This document shows positions 14,577-23,016 of a DNA stretch of 64,000 nt, in pieces. The notes below the pieces were generated by a model. That model made no database searches. It had not been told where the DNA came from and worked only from the letters and a program-made list of their open reading frames with translations. A program made the position numbers and the translations under genes. Location: positions 1-64,000 of the forward strand of contig NZ_JBLYZJ010000010.1 of NCBI RefSeq assembly GCF_048551375.1, read 5' to 3'. Source of the DNA: Faucicola sp048551375. Lineage in GTDB: Bacteria; Pseudomonadota; Gammaproteobacteria; Pseudomonadales; Moraxellaceae. Every line of letters begins with the position of its first letter. Position 1 is the stretch's first letter.

Positions 14577-15701
14577 CTAACTCCGAAAGCGTCCATACGA
14601 ATAATGTGCCGAACACGCCCCTTCTGATGACACCATACATGACCCCATCGGATTATCTGGCGTGCAAACTGTGCCGAATAATTTGCAATCGGTGGGGGTT
14701 TTGACACCTCGCAAAATCGCCCCACAGTCGCACTGTTTATGGTCAGGGACGGCTTGATACGTCAAATCAAATTTATATTCGGCATCAAAGGCACGATATC
14801 GCTCACGCAGTCGCACCGCACTGTTTGGCATTTCGCCCAAACCTCGCCATTCAAAGCTTTCTCGCAGTTCAAACACATCTGCCATCGCCTCAAGTGCCAC
14901 CGCATTGCCCTGTAAACTGACGGTACGCATAAATTCGTTTTCGACTTCGGCACGGTTGTCATTGATTTGTTTAATTAACATCAAAATCGCCTGTAGCACG
15001 TCCACAGGCTCAAACCCTGCCACCACCACAGGTTTTTGGTATTGCTCAACAAACGGCTGATAGGCTTGTGAACCAATGATAATACTGACGTGGGCAGGAC
15101 CAATAAATCCATCCAAATTCACGCCTTTTTCATGGCTATCATTGGGGGCGGATTGTAAAATATGCCCAATCGCAGGGGGCGTAAGGACATGACAGCATAA
15201 TACCGAAAAATTGCGGATGCCTTGACGGTCGGCATTTTGGATAACCATCGCTGTCGGTGGTGTGGTGGTTTCAAAGCCAATGGCAAAAAACACCACTTGT
15301 TTATCAGGTTTATCAATGGCTAATTGCAACGCATCACTGGCAGAATACACCATGCGAATATCCGCCCCTTTGGCACGAGCTTTCATCAGCGATAAGCCAC
15401 CACTGGCAGGCACTCGCATGGTATCGCCATAGGTGCATAAAATCACTTGATGACGTAATGCCAAATCAATGGCTTGGTCAATCCGCCCAATCGGCAACAC
15501 GCACACAGGACAACCTGGCCCATGAATCATTCGCACATTGTTGGGGAGTAGCTCGCTAATGCCATACCGAGCAATGGCATGGGTATGCCCCCCACAAAAT
15601 TCCATCAAGGCATATTGACGCTTGGGGTCAGCATGGGCGTGGATTTGTTGGGCGATTGCCTTGGCGGTAGCAGGGTCACGGTATTCGTCAATATATTTCA
15701 T
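14577..15701 (-). CDS. hypD: Hydrogenase maturation factor HypD
   Basis: A 374-residue iron-sulfur protein that, with HypC, assembles the Fe(CN)2CO group. Conserved elements are MEFCGGHTHAI near residue 34, GPGCPVCVLP near 65, and a C-terminal Cys cluster from CDCGAILRG to GSCMVSSEGACSAHY that binds the 4Fe-4S cluster. Its start overlaps the hypC stop by 4 bp, showing translational coupling. Confidence 0.96.
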   Translation of the reverse strand: MKYIDEYRDPATAKAIAQQIHAHADPKRQYALMEFCGGHTHAIARYGISELLPNNVRMIHGPGCPVCVLPIGRIDQAIDLALRHQVILCTYGDTMRVPASGGLSLMKARAKGADIRMVYSASDALQLAIDKPDKQVVFFAIGFETTTPPTAMVIQNADRQGIRNFSVLCCHVLTPPAIGHILQSAPNDSHEKGVNLDGFIGPAHVSIIIGSQAYQPFVEQYQKPVVVAGFEPVDVLQAILMLIKQINDNRAEVENEFMRTVSLQGNAVALEAMADVFELRESFEWRGLGEMPNSAVRLRERYRAFDAEYKFDLTYQAVPDHKQCDCGAILRGVKTPTDCKLFGTVCTPDNPMGSCMVSSEGACSAHYSYGRFRS

Positions 15702-15958
15702 ACACTGACTCCTGTGACTGGGCTAGTCGGTGGCAGATTTTGGGTATCTGATTCGAGATTGGCGAATAATTGGAGCGTTTGTTCGGCTTGCACAGGGTCG
15801 ATGATACCAATGGCATAGCCAACGTGTACCACCACATAATCCCCCACTGCCACAGTCGGCACAAGCTCAATCGAGATAGTTTTTTGCACACCGCCAAGGT
15901 TGATAGTCGCTTGACTGGCGTGAATTGCAATGACTTTTGCAGGTAATGCCAAACACAT
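15698..15958 (-). CDS. hypC: Hydrogenase maturation chaperone HypC
   Basis: An 86-residue chaperone with the essential N-terminal Cys (MCLALPAKV). It ferries the Fe(CN)2CO group with HypD to the large-subunit precursor. The GDYVVVHVGYAI motif of the HypC/HupF/HybG family is clear. It is separated from hypB by about 165 bp containing a repeat, but runs directly into hypD. A second, longer homologue (HupF) is encoded at 21109-21423. Confidence 0.95.
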   Translation of the reverse strand: MCLALPAKVIAIHASQATINLGGVQKTISIELVPTVAVGDYVVVHVGYAIGIIDPVQAEQTLQLFANLESDTQNLPPTSPVTGVSV

Positions 15959-16005
15959 AAATGACTCGCTTTTTACTCAGAGATAATATATCTCTTTTAA
16001 CAATA

Positions 16006-16079
16006 CCCCCTCTAACTCCCCCTTACCAGGGGGAGAACCACTCCCTCCCCTGCTAAGGGGAGGGCTGGGGTGGGGTCAA
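16006..16079. repeat. CCCTCCCC-type palindromic repeat between hypB and hypC
   Basis: Two GC-rich inverted pairs, CTCCCCCTTACCAGGGGGAG and TCCCCTGCTAAGGGGA, are followed by GGGCTGGGGTGGGGT. This is a common dispersed repeat of bacterial genomes. It lies inside the hyp operon and could act as an mRNA hairpin that alters hypC-hypD-hypE expression. Confidence 0.65.
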
Positions 16080-16123
16080 ATAAAAAATTTGACTAGATAC
16101 TACACTCAGAAAACAGTTTAACA

Positions 16124-17059
16124 TCAAGCCTGTATCAACCAATCCAACCACGCTTGCATCCCCTCGCCTGTGGTGGCGGATACTTGCAAGATTTGAATAT
16201 TTGGATTCACTCGTTTGGCGTAATCGATACATTTGGCTACGTCAAAATTAAGGTAGGGCAATAGGTCAATTTTATTCAGTACCATCACCTCGGCTACCGC
16301 AAACATATCTGGGTATTTAATGGGTTTATCCTCGCCCTCTGTGACGGATAAAATCGCCACTTTGGCTTTTTCCCCCAAATCCCACATGGCAGGACAGACC
16401 AAATTACCGACATTTTCGATAAACAATAGGCTATTGGGTAAGGCTTTATTGACTGGGGCGAACTGCAAGCCTGTCAAATTGGGGGCAACAGACTTGGCTT
16501 TCTCACCATTATCACTATCGCTTGGCTCATGGCTATCATTACGCTCATGGCTGTCATTCCGCTCATGGCTGTGGTCAGAGGCATGGCTATGGTCATGGAT
16601 AGGTAGATTAGCAAAAGCGTGTTCAATCATCATGGCATCAAGGTGACAGCCTTTGCCTGTATTGACTTGAATCGCAGGCACACCTGTGGCACGAATACGG
16701 TCAGCATCATTACTGGTCTGTTGGTCGCCCTCCACCACTGCCACAGGCAAGTTGGGATAACGCTCACGCAACGCTTGAATGGTGGCACATAATAGCGTGG
16801 TTTTGCCCGAGCCGGGGCTTGACACCAGATTAAACACTTTTACGCCATGCGATACAAAATGACGGCGATTGCGTTCGGCAATACTGGCATTGGCGGATAG
16901 CACGTCTTGCTCAATTTTAATGGTGCGTTCTTGGCTTACATGCGGTAGGCTGACGTGTGCTGAGCCTAGCCCAAAGTGCATATCGCCTGTTTTGGCATCA
17001 ATCGTCACGTGTTCAGGGGTTTCAAGGGTAGCCGTGCCACAACCACAAACAGTACACAT
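16124..17059 (-). CDS. hypB: Hydrogenase nickel-insertion GTPase HypB with internal His-rich insertion
   Basis: A 311-residue SIMIBI GTPase that delivers Ni with HypA. The N-terminal metal site MCTVCGCG is present. GTPase motifs are GSGKTTLL (P-loop, about 82), VEGDQQTSNDADRI, KGCHLDAMM, ENVGNLVCPA and NKIDLL. The unusual feature is a His/Asp/Ser-rich tract at about 155-185 (HDHSHASDHSHERN, then HERNDS and HEPSDS repeats) set inside the GTPase domain. In His-rich HypB proteins the histidines normally lie between the N-terminal motif and the P-loop. The tract is encoded by imperfect 18-bp tandem repeats. It follows hypA by 23 bp. Confidence 0.95.
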   Translation of the reverse strand: MCTVCGCGTATLETPEHVTIDAKTGDMHFGLGSAHVSLPHVSQERTIKIEQDVLSANASIAERNRRHFVSHGVKVFNLVSSPGSGKTTLLCATIQALRERYPNLPVAVVEGDQQTSNDADRIRATGVPAIQVNTGKGCHLDAMMIEHAFANLPIHDHSHASDHSHERNDSHERNDSHEPSDSDNGEKAKSVAPNLTGLQFAPVNKALPNSLLFIENVGNLVCPAMWDLGEKAKVAILSVTEGEDKPIKYPDMFAVAEVMVLNKIDLLPYLNFDVAKCIDYAKRVNPNIQILQVSATTGEGMQAWLDWLIQA

Positions 17060-17082
17060 AATTTTTCCTTTTATCCAAACAA

Positions 17083-17424
17083 TTAAATCACAATCATATC
17101 TACGACTTTTAATTCTGTGCCACTGGTCGGCTGAATTTGGTAGCTACCGCACAGCGGACACGCCTGCCCTCGCTCGGTGATTTCCACCGCATTGGAGCAA
17201 TGCAAGCACCACGCTGTCGCCTTGGGTGTGTCAATCAGCACCGTCACCCCTTGCAACACGCCCTCATGGCTCATGCTGTCAAGGGCAAAACGTAACGCTT
17301 GCACCTCCACGCCTGCCAACGCCCCCACTTGCAAATGCAACTGCTTGACACGGCTAAACTGCTCGTGTTGGGCGGTACGTTCGACCATTTCGACAATGCC
17401 TTGGGCTAAACTCATCTCGTGCAT
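17083..17424 (-). CDS. hypA: Hydrogenase nickel metallochaperone HypA
   Basis: A 113-residue Ni- and Zn-binding chaperone partner of HypB. The N-terminal Ni site MHEMSLA is intact, with His2. The zinc site is formed by CLHCSNAVEI and CPLCGSYQI. It opens the hypABCDE block, after a 170-bp gap from hupK that holds a palindromic repeat. Confidence 0.96.
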   Translation of the reverse strand: MHEMSLAQGIVEMVERTAQHEQFSRVKQLHLQVGALAGVEVQALRFALDSMSHEGVLQGVTVLIDTPKATAWCLHCSNAVEITERGQACPLCGSYQIQPTSGTELKVVDMIVI

Positions 17425-17502
17425 AACCTGTACACCTCAATTAAAGCTCTTTTACCATTAGGGTTTACACAAATTTTAAATTTATATTGCTATATAAAGA
17501 CG

Positions 17503-17574
17503 CTAGACCTCTGCCTACGCAGGGGTGACGAAAATCAAAACAGTGTCGTCATTCCTGCGAATGCAGGAATCTAG
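17503..17574. repeat. Palindromic repeat (CATTCCTGCGAATGCAGGAAT type)
   Basis: CTAGACCTCTGCCTACGCAG and ATTCCTGCGAATGCAGGAAT lie head to head, flanked by CTAGA/TCTAG ends. This is a widespread dispersed proteobacterial repeat. It fills the gap between hupK and hypA. Confidence 0.7.
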
Positions 17575-17595
17575 TGTCTTTTGCGTAAGCCGTAA

Positions 17596-18900
17596 CTACA
17601 ACCCCTCACCATTGACGCTCACGCCAACACAAGGGTCAAAAGCCGTTACCATAGCCATAAGCTGTTGTTTTGTCAAGGAAACATTGGCAAACTGCAATGC
17701 CATTAATTGCTGATAAAGCCTACCCTTGGGATGAAAATGCCATTCAGTCGGTGCAATCACGCCATACCGTTGCACTCGATAATCGCCATCAGCACGCACC
17801 AATTCAACCAAATGCACCAAAATCCCACGCCCCATCGCCACCCACGCCACCGCCCCTCGTGTGGCTGTATCGTCAGTTACAATGGGCAATGCCCCCATCG
17901 GTAAATAATTCGGCTGATAAAATAAATCTTGCCCAACAAACGTTTCATGTAATAACAACGCAACACTATCCACCAACCGAGCCATGATTTGCCCCCACAG
18001 GCTCAATGCCGTTGGTTGATTCTCTGGTTGATTTGTGAAAAGGGTTTGTGCCACTCGCCCCCAAATACCTACGGTTGGTACTTGCCCTGCCAAATGCGGA
18101 TATTGGCAAAAATTACCCTCAGTTTGCCAAGCGTGCCATAGTTGCTGTAATTGTGGTTCGCTCAACTGTGTTAAACAGGTGGGGGTAGCCTTTAACTCAA
18201 CGATTAAGCTTTCATTGTTAATATCGTTTGGGGCAATGCTTTGACAAAGTTGCCATTGCTGTTGGGCGTACAAGGCAATGGGGTGGTGTTTTTCTGCCTG
18301 TTGTGCAACCCATTGATAAAGCCATGTTTCCCCCTCCATCTGCCAATGTTGCCACCAATCTAGCAAAACCTGTTGGCTTGTGGGCTGTGCATCAGTCGTC
18401 ACATCGGCTGTTTTATTCGTTTCTATTGCCAAAATTTGCTCAACAAACCAATCTCGCACACGGTTTTGCCATGCGGTATCGGAAAATTGCGATGTCGCTG
18501 ATTGCTCCCATAACGGACAGCTTTGCCAATCTATCGGCTTGACTGCCTGTGCCTTATCGTCTGTGGCTCGCCATTGCATTGCCATGGTTTGTAAATGGTC
18601 TTTAAGGGTCAGCCAATACAACGATTGTCGGTCAATGCTAACATCCGAATTAAACTGCTTAATATCTGTTTGGCAAGCGGTGTGAATGGCTAATTGACTG
18701 ACATGGCGGTGAGCGTGTGAGCATAGATTAAACACCGCCCCTAGCACAGTCGGCACGGTCGCCAATGGCTGATTTGCCAACAATTTATCCAGCACCCCAT
18801 CTGCCAATATTGGACGACCACCGTCAATCAATCGCTGATTTGGCGATACTGCATTTGGAGTGGGATAATCAAGCTGATAACCGCCTGCCATTGCTAACAT
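17596..18900 (-). CDS. hupK: Hydrogenase expression/formation protein HupK (HoxV-like)
   Basis: A 434-residue accessory protein, a catalytically dead relative of the hydrogenase large subunit. In HupK/HoxV systems it is thought to act as a scaffold for assembling the Fe(CN)2CO group. The N-terminal VLGAVFNLCSHAHRHVSQLA recalls the first Cys motif of large subunits. The C-terminal part has RGAVAWVAMGRGILVHLVEL, APTEWHFHPKG and a final DPCVG corresponding to the second Cys motif. Middle residues are poorly conserved and Gln/Trp-rich. It starts 2 bp after hupJ ends. Confidence 0.85.
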   Translation of the reverse strand: MLAMAGGYQLDYPTPNAVSPNQRLIDGGRPILADGVLDKLLANQPLATVPTVLGAVFNLCSHAHRHVSQLAIHTACQTDIKQFNSDVSIDRQSLYWLTLKDHLQTMAMQWRATDDKAQAVKPIDWQSCPLWEQSATSQFSDTAWQNRVRDWFVEQILAIETNKTADVTTDAQPTSQQVLLDWWQHWQMEGETWLYQWVAQQAEKHHPIALYAQQQWQLCQSIAPNDINNESLIVELKATPTCLTQLSEPQLQQLWHAWQTEGNFCQYPHLAGQVPTVGIWGRVAQTLFTNQPENQPTALSLWGQIMARLVDSVALLLHETFVGQDLFYQPNYLPMGALPIVTDDTATRGAVAWVAMGRGILVHLVELVRADGDYRVQRYGVIAPTEWHFHPKGRLYQQLMALQFANVSLTKQQLMAMVTAFDPCVGVSVNGEGL

Positions 18901-18902
18901 GA

Positions 18903-19460
18903 CTACCTACCAGTAAACAATCTACGGCGTGACAAACTGGGCGTATCTGTCGCTGTGATAGGGATTGACGGTGTGTGTTGGGCGGTGGTGGAATGGCGAG
19001 CCGTGGTAGCATCATGTTTTGTAGGATTTGCCATCGCTTGCGATAAATGGCTCATCACCCCTAACGCCAACCATCTGGCTTGCTCTTGGTCTGGCACGCT
19101 TTCTAATGGCGATTCTAGCGAGCAAGTTTGATACGCCCCCAAGGTGTCATCAAAGGCTTGGATAAAATCAAACGCCATCTCACCAAATTCATGCTGAACA
19201 ATCGCACCGACTGGCTGAGTAAGGGCTTGATAAACGGTAGGCAACCACACCAAATTCATCGCCCACGGTGTGATTAATACACCGAGCAAACCTTGCGATT
19301 CATTGGCATTTATATTGGCATTATCACACACCACACGAAAGCCAATGGTTTCTACCGTGATATTGGGATGATTGAGTGGCATATCCGCCATACTGGTGTC
19401 AGCAATCGCCACAAAATGCCGATACAATACCCCTACTCGTTCATGTTGCTCAGTCATCAT
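18903..19460 (-). CDS. hupJ: [NiFe]-hydrogenase assembly chaperone HupJ (HybE family)
   Basis: A 185-residue HybE-type chaperone acting on the small or large subunit before Tat export. Signatures are GVLITPWAMNLVWLP, GAYQTCSLESPL and DQEQARWLALGVMSHL. The start at 19460 (MMTEQHERVG) overlaps the rubredoxin gene by 11 bp. A longer upstream frame is the antisense-like overlap with hupI and is rejected. The last 30 residues are Thr/Ser/His-rich and end in SRRRLFTGR. Confidence 0.88.
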   Translation of the reverse strand: MMTEQHERVGVLYRHFVAIADTSMADMPLNHPNITVETIGFRVVCDNANINANESQGLLGVLITPWAMNLVWLPTVYQALTQPVGAIVQHEFGEMAFDFIQAFDDTLGAYQTCSLESPLESVPDQEQARWLALGVMSHLSQAMANPTKHDATTARHSTTAQHTPSIPITATDTPSLSRRRLFTGR

Positions 19461-19704
19461 GGACGACCATAAACTGCGTGGCATCGCCATCACAATTGGG
19501 GCAACGCCAATGGGCAGGCAACTGGCTAAACGGTGTGCCAGCAGGGATTTGCCAATAATCATCGCCCTCGGCAGGGTCGTACACGTGCCAACAGATTTTA
19601 CATTCCATTTTGCTATCATCGCTAATGCGACTGGCATCGCCCAAATAACTGCCCTCAAAACCTTGATAGGTTGAGGTTTGCGATGTTAATGCGTCATCAT
19701 TCAT
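19450..19704 (-). CDS. hupI: Rubredoxin HupI
   Basis: An 84-residue rubredoxin with the Fe(Cys)4 motifs CKICWHVYDP and CPNCDG separated by the usual 30 or so residues, after an N-terminal leader of about 32 residues. HupI/HoxR rubredoxins accompany oxygen-exposed uptake hydrogenases and are thought to help during aerobic maturation of the small-subunit clusters. The ATG at 19704 overlaps the hupH stop by 4 bp (ATGA), supporting this start. Confidence 0.93.
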   Translation of the reverse strand: MNDDALTSQTSTYQGFEGSYLGDASRISDDSKMECKICWHVYDPAEGDDYWQIPAGTPFSQLPAHWRCPNCDGDATQFMVVHDD

Positions 19705-20630
19705 GCGTCCGACTCCAACCATGCCAATACTTCCACCAACCGCTCCAAGGTATCTGCCAAATCCGACTCACTGGCACACGCCACCAACGGCACATCCGTG
19801 ACTTCGATACAGTTGAGAATCACATTATCTTGAGAATTATAATACACCAATCGCCATGTATGAGCGGTCAAAGTGTTGGTAATACGGCAGTTGCCATAGC
19901 CTCGTGACAAAATCGTAATCCGCCCTGTCCCCAGTTGGTCATCAATATAGGCAATATCTACTTCGGTCAAAGGCAATAACGTCAAATTCACCACATGGGG
20001 CGTGGTCGTGGCAAAGCCGTTTTGTCCTTGTCCCTCCCCCTGCATTGCTAAACTAGCTTGGCTATGTGATTGAATTTCATGGATAATCGAGGGAATATTA
20101 ACCAACTCTTTGGGCAATGGACTGGGCGTATGAGTGACTTGAGCATCTTGTTGGGCGGTCTGCCAAATCAACGCAGGAATTGTCCCCACCTCAATCGCAT
20201 CATACACCTTGACCCCTTGAGCCAAGGCAATCACTCGCCACACCCCAACAAAGGCGGTTTCTTGAATGTCAATTTGCACCAAATTAAGGCTATCATCACC
20301 CACAATGGTGGCGGACACCTCGCCCTCGCCCAACACTTGATTGACCACCGTCAAATCCGCTTCACTCAAATGGCGTAGCGTCATCGGTGCGACCACCTCG
20401 CCTGCAAGCTGTTGTTTAACCATATCAATCAACGCATTCAGCGTAGCGACCGCCCCTTGATGAGCGACCATTTCTTCTGGCTCTGGTAAAATGGGGGCTT
20501 GATACACCGACATTTGGTTTGGCATCGACATATACGCCAACCCATCATCACTATTAAACCCTGCGGTCAGTTTGGAGGCTTCTGCCACCATCGGAATCCG
20601 CATGGGGTCAAATACATTTGGCTCGCTCAT
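19701..20630 (-). CDS. hupH: Hydrogenase expression/formation protein HupH
   Basis: A 309-residue accessory protein with the duplicated HupH domain. The first unit is around ADLTVVNQVLGEGEVSATI and the second around DIAYIDDQLGTGRITILSRG, the latter followed by the conserved NCRITNT...WRLVYYNSQ stretch. The family is needed for hydrogenase maturation, apparently for the small subunit. The start at 20630 has AAGGA at good spacing; an ATG two codons upstream would leave none. The gene is translationally coupled to hupI. Confidence 0.88.
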   Translation of the reverse strand: MSEPNVFDPMRIPMVAEASKLTAGFNSDDGLAYMSMPNQMSVYQAPILPEPEEMVAHQGAVATLNALIDMVKQQLAGEVVAPMTLRHLSEADLTVVNQVLGEGEVSATIVGDDSLNLVQIDIQETAFVGVWRVIALAQGVKVYDAIEVGTIPALIWQTAQQDAQVTHTPSPLPKELVNIPSIIHEIQSHSQASLAMQGEGQGQNGFATTTPHVVNLTLLPLTEVDIAYIDDQLGTGRITILSRGYGNCRITNTLTAHTWRLVYYNSQDNVILNCIEVTDVPLVACASESDLADTLERLVEVLAWLESDA

Positions 20631-20662
20631 TGCCATTCCTTGTCTGTTTAAATTGGGTCTGT

Positions 20663-21085
20663 TTAAATACTGGTAAGGGTGATTTTATTGGAGGCTTGAC
20701 GCACTTTTGCCAACCCCTCAGCAAACATTGGCACAAATACATCCCAATCTTGCATGCCTTTAATTTGGCCGACCACGCTACCGCCTTGCAAAAATACCAA
20801 GGTAGGGCGAATCGTCACGCCAAATCGCTCTGCAAGGGGCATTTCTGCCTCCGTTGTCACCACCCCAAGACGACATTGATTGGGAAATTCACGCCATAAT
20901 TCTGGCAATACCACTGCCACATCTAGCCCCTCGGGGTGACGCACAGGGTCGCCTGTAAAAAACAGCACGGTTGCCAAATCACTTGGGCTTGCCAAAAATT
21001 CTTCAATATTTGCCAAATCAATCTCATTGGCTTGACAGCTATCAATTAACCGTAAAAATAACGGATGTCGCTCACTTTCACTCAT
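20663..21085 (-). CDS. hupG: Hydrogenase accessory protein HupG (HyaE-like thioredoxin fold)
   Basis: A 140-residue thioredoxin-fold protein of the HyaE/HupG family, lacking the CxxC redox pair (FFTGDPVRHPEG at that place). Other family features are RLGVVTTEAEMPLAERFGV and RPTLVFLQGGSVVG. HyaE-type proteins bind the Tat-signal-bearing small subunit precursor before export. It lies 23 bp after hupF and 32 bp before hupH. Confidence 0.85.
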   Translation of the reverse strand: MSESERHPLFLRLIDSCQANEIDLANIEEFLASPSDLATVLFFTGDPVRHPEGLDVAVVLPELWREFPNQCRLGVVTTEAEMPLAERFGVTIRPTLVFLQGGSVVGQIKGMQDWDVFVPMFAEGLAKVRQASNKITLTSI

Positions 21086-21108
21086 ATGTTTATTTAAACC
21101 TATTTAAC

Positions 21109-21423
21109 CTATCCCAAACCCAAAAGTTGCTGTAATTGAGCTTGGCTCATTTGTGACGGCAAGGCAAAATCCACTGCCGTATCTGCTTGATAATTGCCTG
21201 TCATCGCTTGAACAATCAAGGCTTGGGCTTGGCGAATCTCCGCCACTCGCTCCACAGTTAGCACCTCACGAGCCGACCCCAAAAACACCAACAGCCAATC
21301 CCCTACCTTGGGCGTACCAATCAAGGCAGTTTCGACCACTTGCAACGCCTCTTCGGCAGTCGTACGCACCCACGCACGCCCTTCGCTGACTTGTTCTACC
21401 TGCATCGGAATACCTAAACACAT
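21109..21423 (-). CDS. hupF: Hydrogenase chaperone HupF (HypC family)
   Basis: A 104-residue HypC paralogue starting MCLGIPMQV with the essential Cys2 and containing the GDWLLVFLGSAREVL segment. The C-terminal extension relative to HypC is typical of HupF. In related systems HupF protects the large subunit during aerobic maturation. It follows hupD by 24 bp. Confidence 0.92.
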   Translation of the reverse strand: MCLGIPMQVEQVSEGRAWVRTTAEEALQVVETALIGTPKVGDWLLVFLGSAREVLTVERVAEIRQAQALIVQAMTGNYQADTAVDFALPSQMSQAQLQQLLGLG

Positions 21424-21447
21424 GGCTTATCCTTTTATCAAACAACC

Positions 21448-22077
21448 TTATGGACGAAATCGGTCATCGCCATGTCGCCATGCGATATCGGCATCGGGTC
21501 GCCCTTGTTCATATAAATCCATCGCCAATTCCGCCCCAATACCTGTTTCACTGACATTGGTGACACGAGGGTCTAGCGGTATGGGATTGGCGGAGGCTCT
21601 GGGTGTGACGGTCACGCCCCATGATTGCAAGCGTTCAACAGCAAGCTGTAAGGCAGGGGCAATCGCTTGTTTGACGGTGTCGGTCAAGCTACCGCCATAA
21701 TCTTCGATTTGTTCTGGTTGGCAACCTATCAGCACCAACGACTGTGGGTAATGCCCTGTCAATAATGACAACTGCAAAACCTCTTGAAAGCCTGTTTGGT
21801 GCAGGCTCATTTTTTTCGCCCCCAAAAATTTCGGCACGTCTTCATCCTCGACAACTTTGAGCGTACCTGCGGGCAAGCCATAATCAATCGCATCCAAGAT
21901 GATTAAATGGGTAGATTCTTGTACATATTCAAGTAGATACAAGCCTTGCGTTCCCCCATCAATCAGCTCAATACTGGGGCTAAACTGATAATTTGCCAAT
22001 AACGCTTCGACACAGCGAACGCCAAACCCCTCGTCCGCCCACAACACATTGCCAATTCCCAATACACGAATGGTCAT
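21448..22077 (-). CDS. hupD: Hydrogenase maturation endopeptidase HupD
   Basis: A 209-residue protease that removes the C-terminal peptide of HupL after nickel insertion. Signatures are the N-terminal VLGIGNVLWADEGFGVRCVE with the metal-sensing Glu, LIILDAIDYG with the second acidic ligand, and SLHQTGFQEVL with the His. The length is normal. Its substrate's cleavage motif is intact in HupL. A GGGCGTATT palindrome sits in the 80-bp gap from hupC. Confidence 0.94.
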   Translation of the reverse strand: MTIRVLGIGNVLWADEGFGVRCVEALLANYQFSPSIELIDGGTQGLYLLEYVQESTHLIILDAIDYGLPAGTLKVVEDEDVPKFLGAKKMSLHQTGFQEVLQLSLLTGHYPQSLVLIGCQPEQIEDYGGSLTDTVKQAIAPALQLAVERLQSWGVTVTPRASANPIPLDPRVTNVSETGIGAELAMDLYEQGRPDADIAWRHGDDRFRP

Positions 22078-22099
22078 CTTTTATCCACTATAAAATTTT

Positions 22100-22119
22100 G
22101 GGCGTATTCAATACGCCCC
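22100..22119. repeat. Short palindrome GGGCGTATT-type
   Basis: GGGCGTATTCAATACGCCCC is a near-perfect palindrome repeated at 25565-25584 and related to others at 38947, 45956 and 52395. Here it lies between hupC and hupD. Confidence 0.75.
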
Positions 22120-22157
22120 TATAAACCGTTTTTATTGCTAATTTAACCAACGCTAAA

Positions 22158-22967
22158 TCAATCTTTAAAAAACCGCCAACCTGATATCATGGTGCTAATC
22201 ATACTTTGGCGACCAACAATTTCTTCACGAATAGCGGCATACACATGAATCATCACAAACAAAATCACCAACCACATGCCCAAACGATGAAAGGTATGTA
22301 AATTTTGTGAATTGCCACCAAATAGCGGAATCATCCAACTACTAAACAACGTATTCGCCCACGACCCTGCCAACGTCCCCTCACCATACAAGGCAAACCC
22401 TGTCATTATCATAAAGACACTTAACCCTGCAAAGCCAATCATCGACAAGCGTGACATGGGATTATGCCCCACATAACGATGCTTGAGCGTACGCATAAAA
22501 GCATACGACTTCATCACATACAATAACTCTTGCCAAAACTGGCGATTGCGAAACGGAATGCTAAACATCTCACGAGCATGATGATTACCGACAATTGCCA
22601 TATAAATCCGCAATAAAAACCCTATTGCCATGATATAGCCTGCGGTAAAATGGATAAAACGGATATAGCCCATCAAAAACAAAAACGTGGCTTCACCCTG
22701 CTGGGTCGGTAACGGCTTACCAATCAAATAGCCTGTCACACATAGCACCACAATCGCCAACGCATTCACCCAGTGCCAAACACGAATCGCCCACGGATAT
22801 ACAAATACCGCTTGCGTCATCAAGCCTGTGCGAATCTCTTGTTCATCGTTATGATAATTATCCATCGCATTTCCCTCACTGCCATCCAGCATGCGAGGTG
22901 AATCCATTAAAGTATCACTCGCAAGCGTAGCAGAATTCACGGAACTGACTGATTGCGTTGTCGTCAT
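22158..22967 (-). CDS. hupC: Hydrogenase b-type cytochrome subunit HupC
   Basis: A 269-residue integral membrane dihaem cytochrome b that takes electrons from HupS to the quinone pool. Four transmembrane helices are apparent, with haem-ligand histidines in VWHWVNALAIVV, FIHFTAGYIMAIGF, NLHTFHRLGMWLVI and FVMIHVYAA. The start at 22967 has AAGGATGCCCACC before it. Even so there are about 50 extra polar residues before the usual beginning VYPWAIRVWHW; their role is unknown. It follows hupE rather than hupL. Confidence 0.94.
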   Translation of the reverse strand: MTTTQSVSSVNSATLASDTLMDSPRMLDGSEGNAMDNYHNDEQEIRTGLMTQAVFVYPWAIRVWHWVNALAIVVLCVTGYLIGKPLPTQQGEATFLFLMGYIRFIHFTAGYIMAIGFLLRIYMAIVGNHHAREMFSIPFRNRQFWQELLYVMKSYAFMRTLKHRYVGHNPMSRLSMIGFAGLSVFMIMTGFALYGEGTLAGSWANTLFSSWMIPLFGGNSQNLHTFHRLGMWLVILFVMIHVYAAIREEIVGRQSMISTMISGWRFFKD

Positions 22968-23016
22968 GGTGGGCATCCTTACTGTAAACACAAACTAAAA
23001 ATATTATAAAATAAAA

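Noticed and set aside
13517..14725. A longer HypE starting at 14725
   Set aside because: The extra 51 codons overlap hypD on the same strand and do not resemble HypE; the ATG at 14572 has a ribosome site and correct spacing.
18903..19658. A longer HupJ starting at 19658
   Set aside because: The added region is a shadow of the rubredoxin gene in another frame; the HybE fold begins at 19460.
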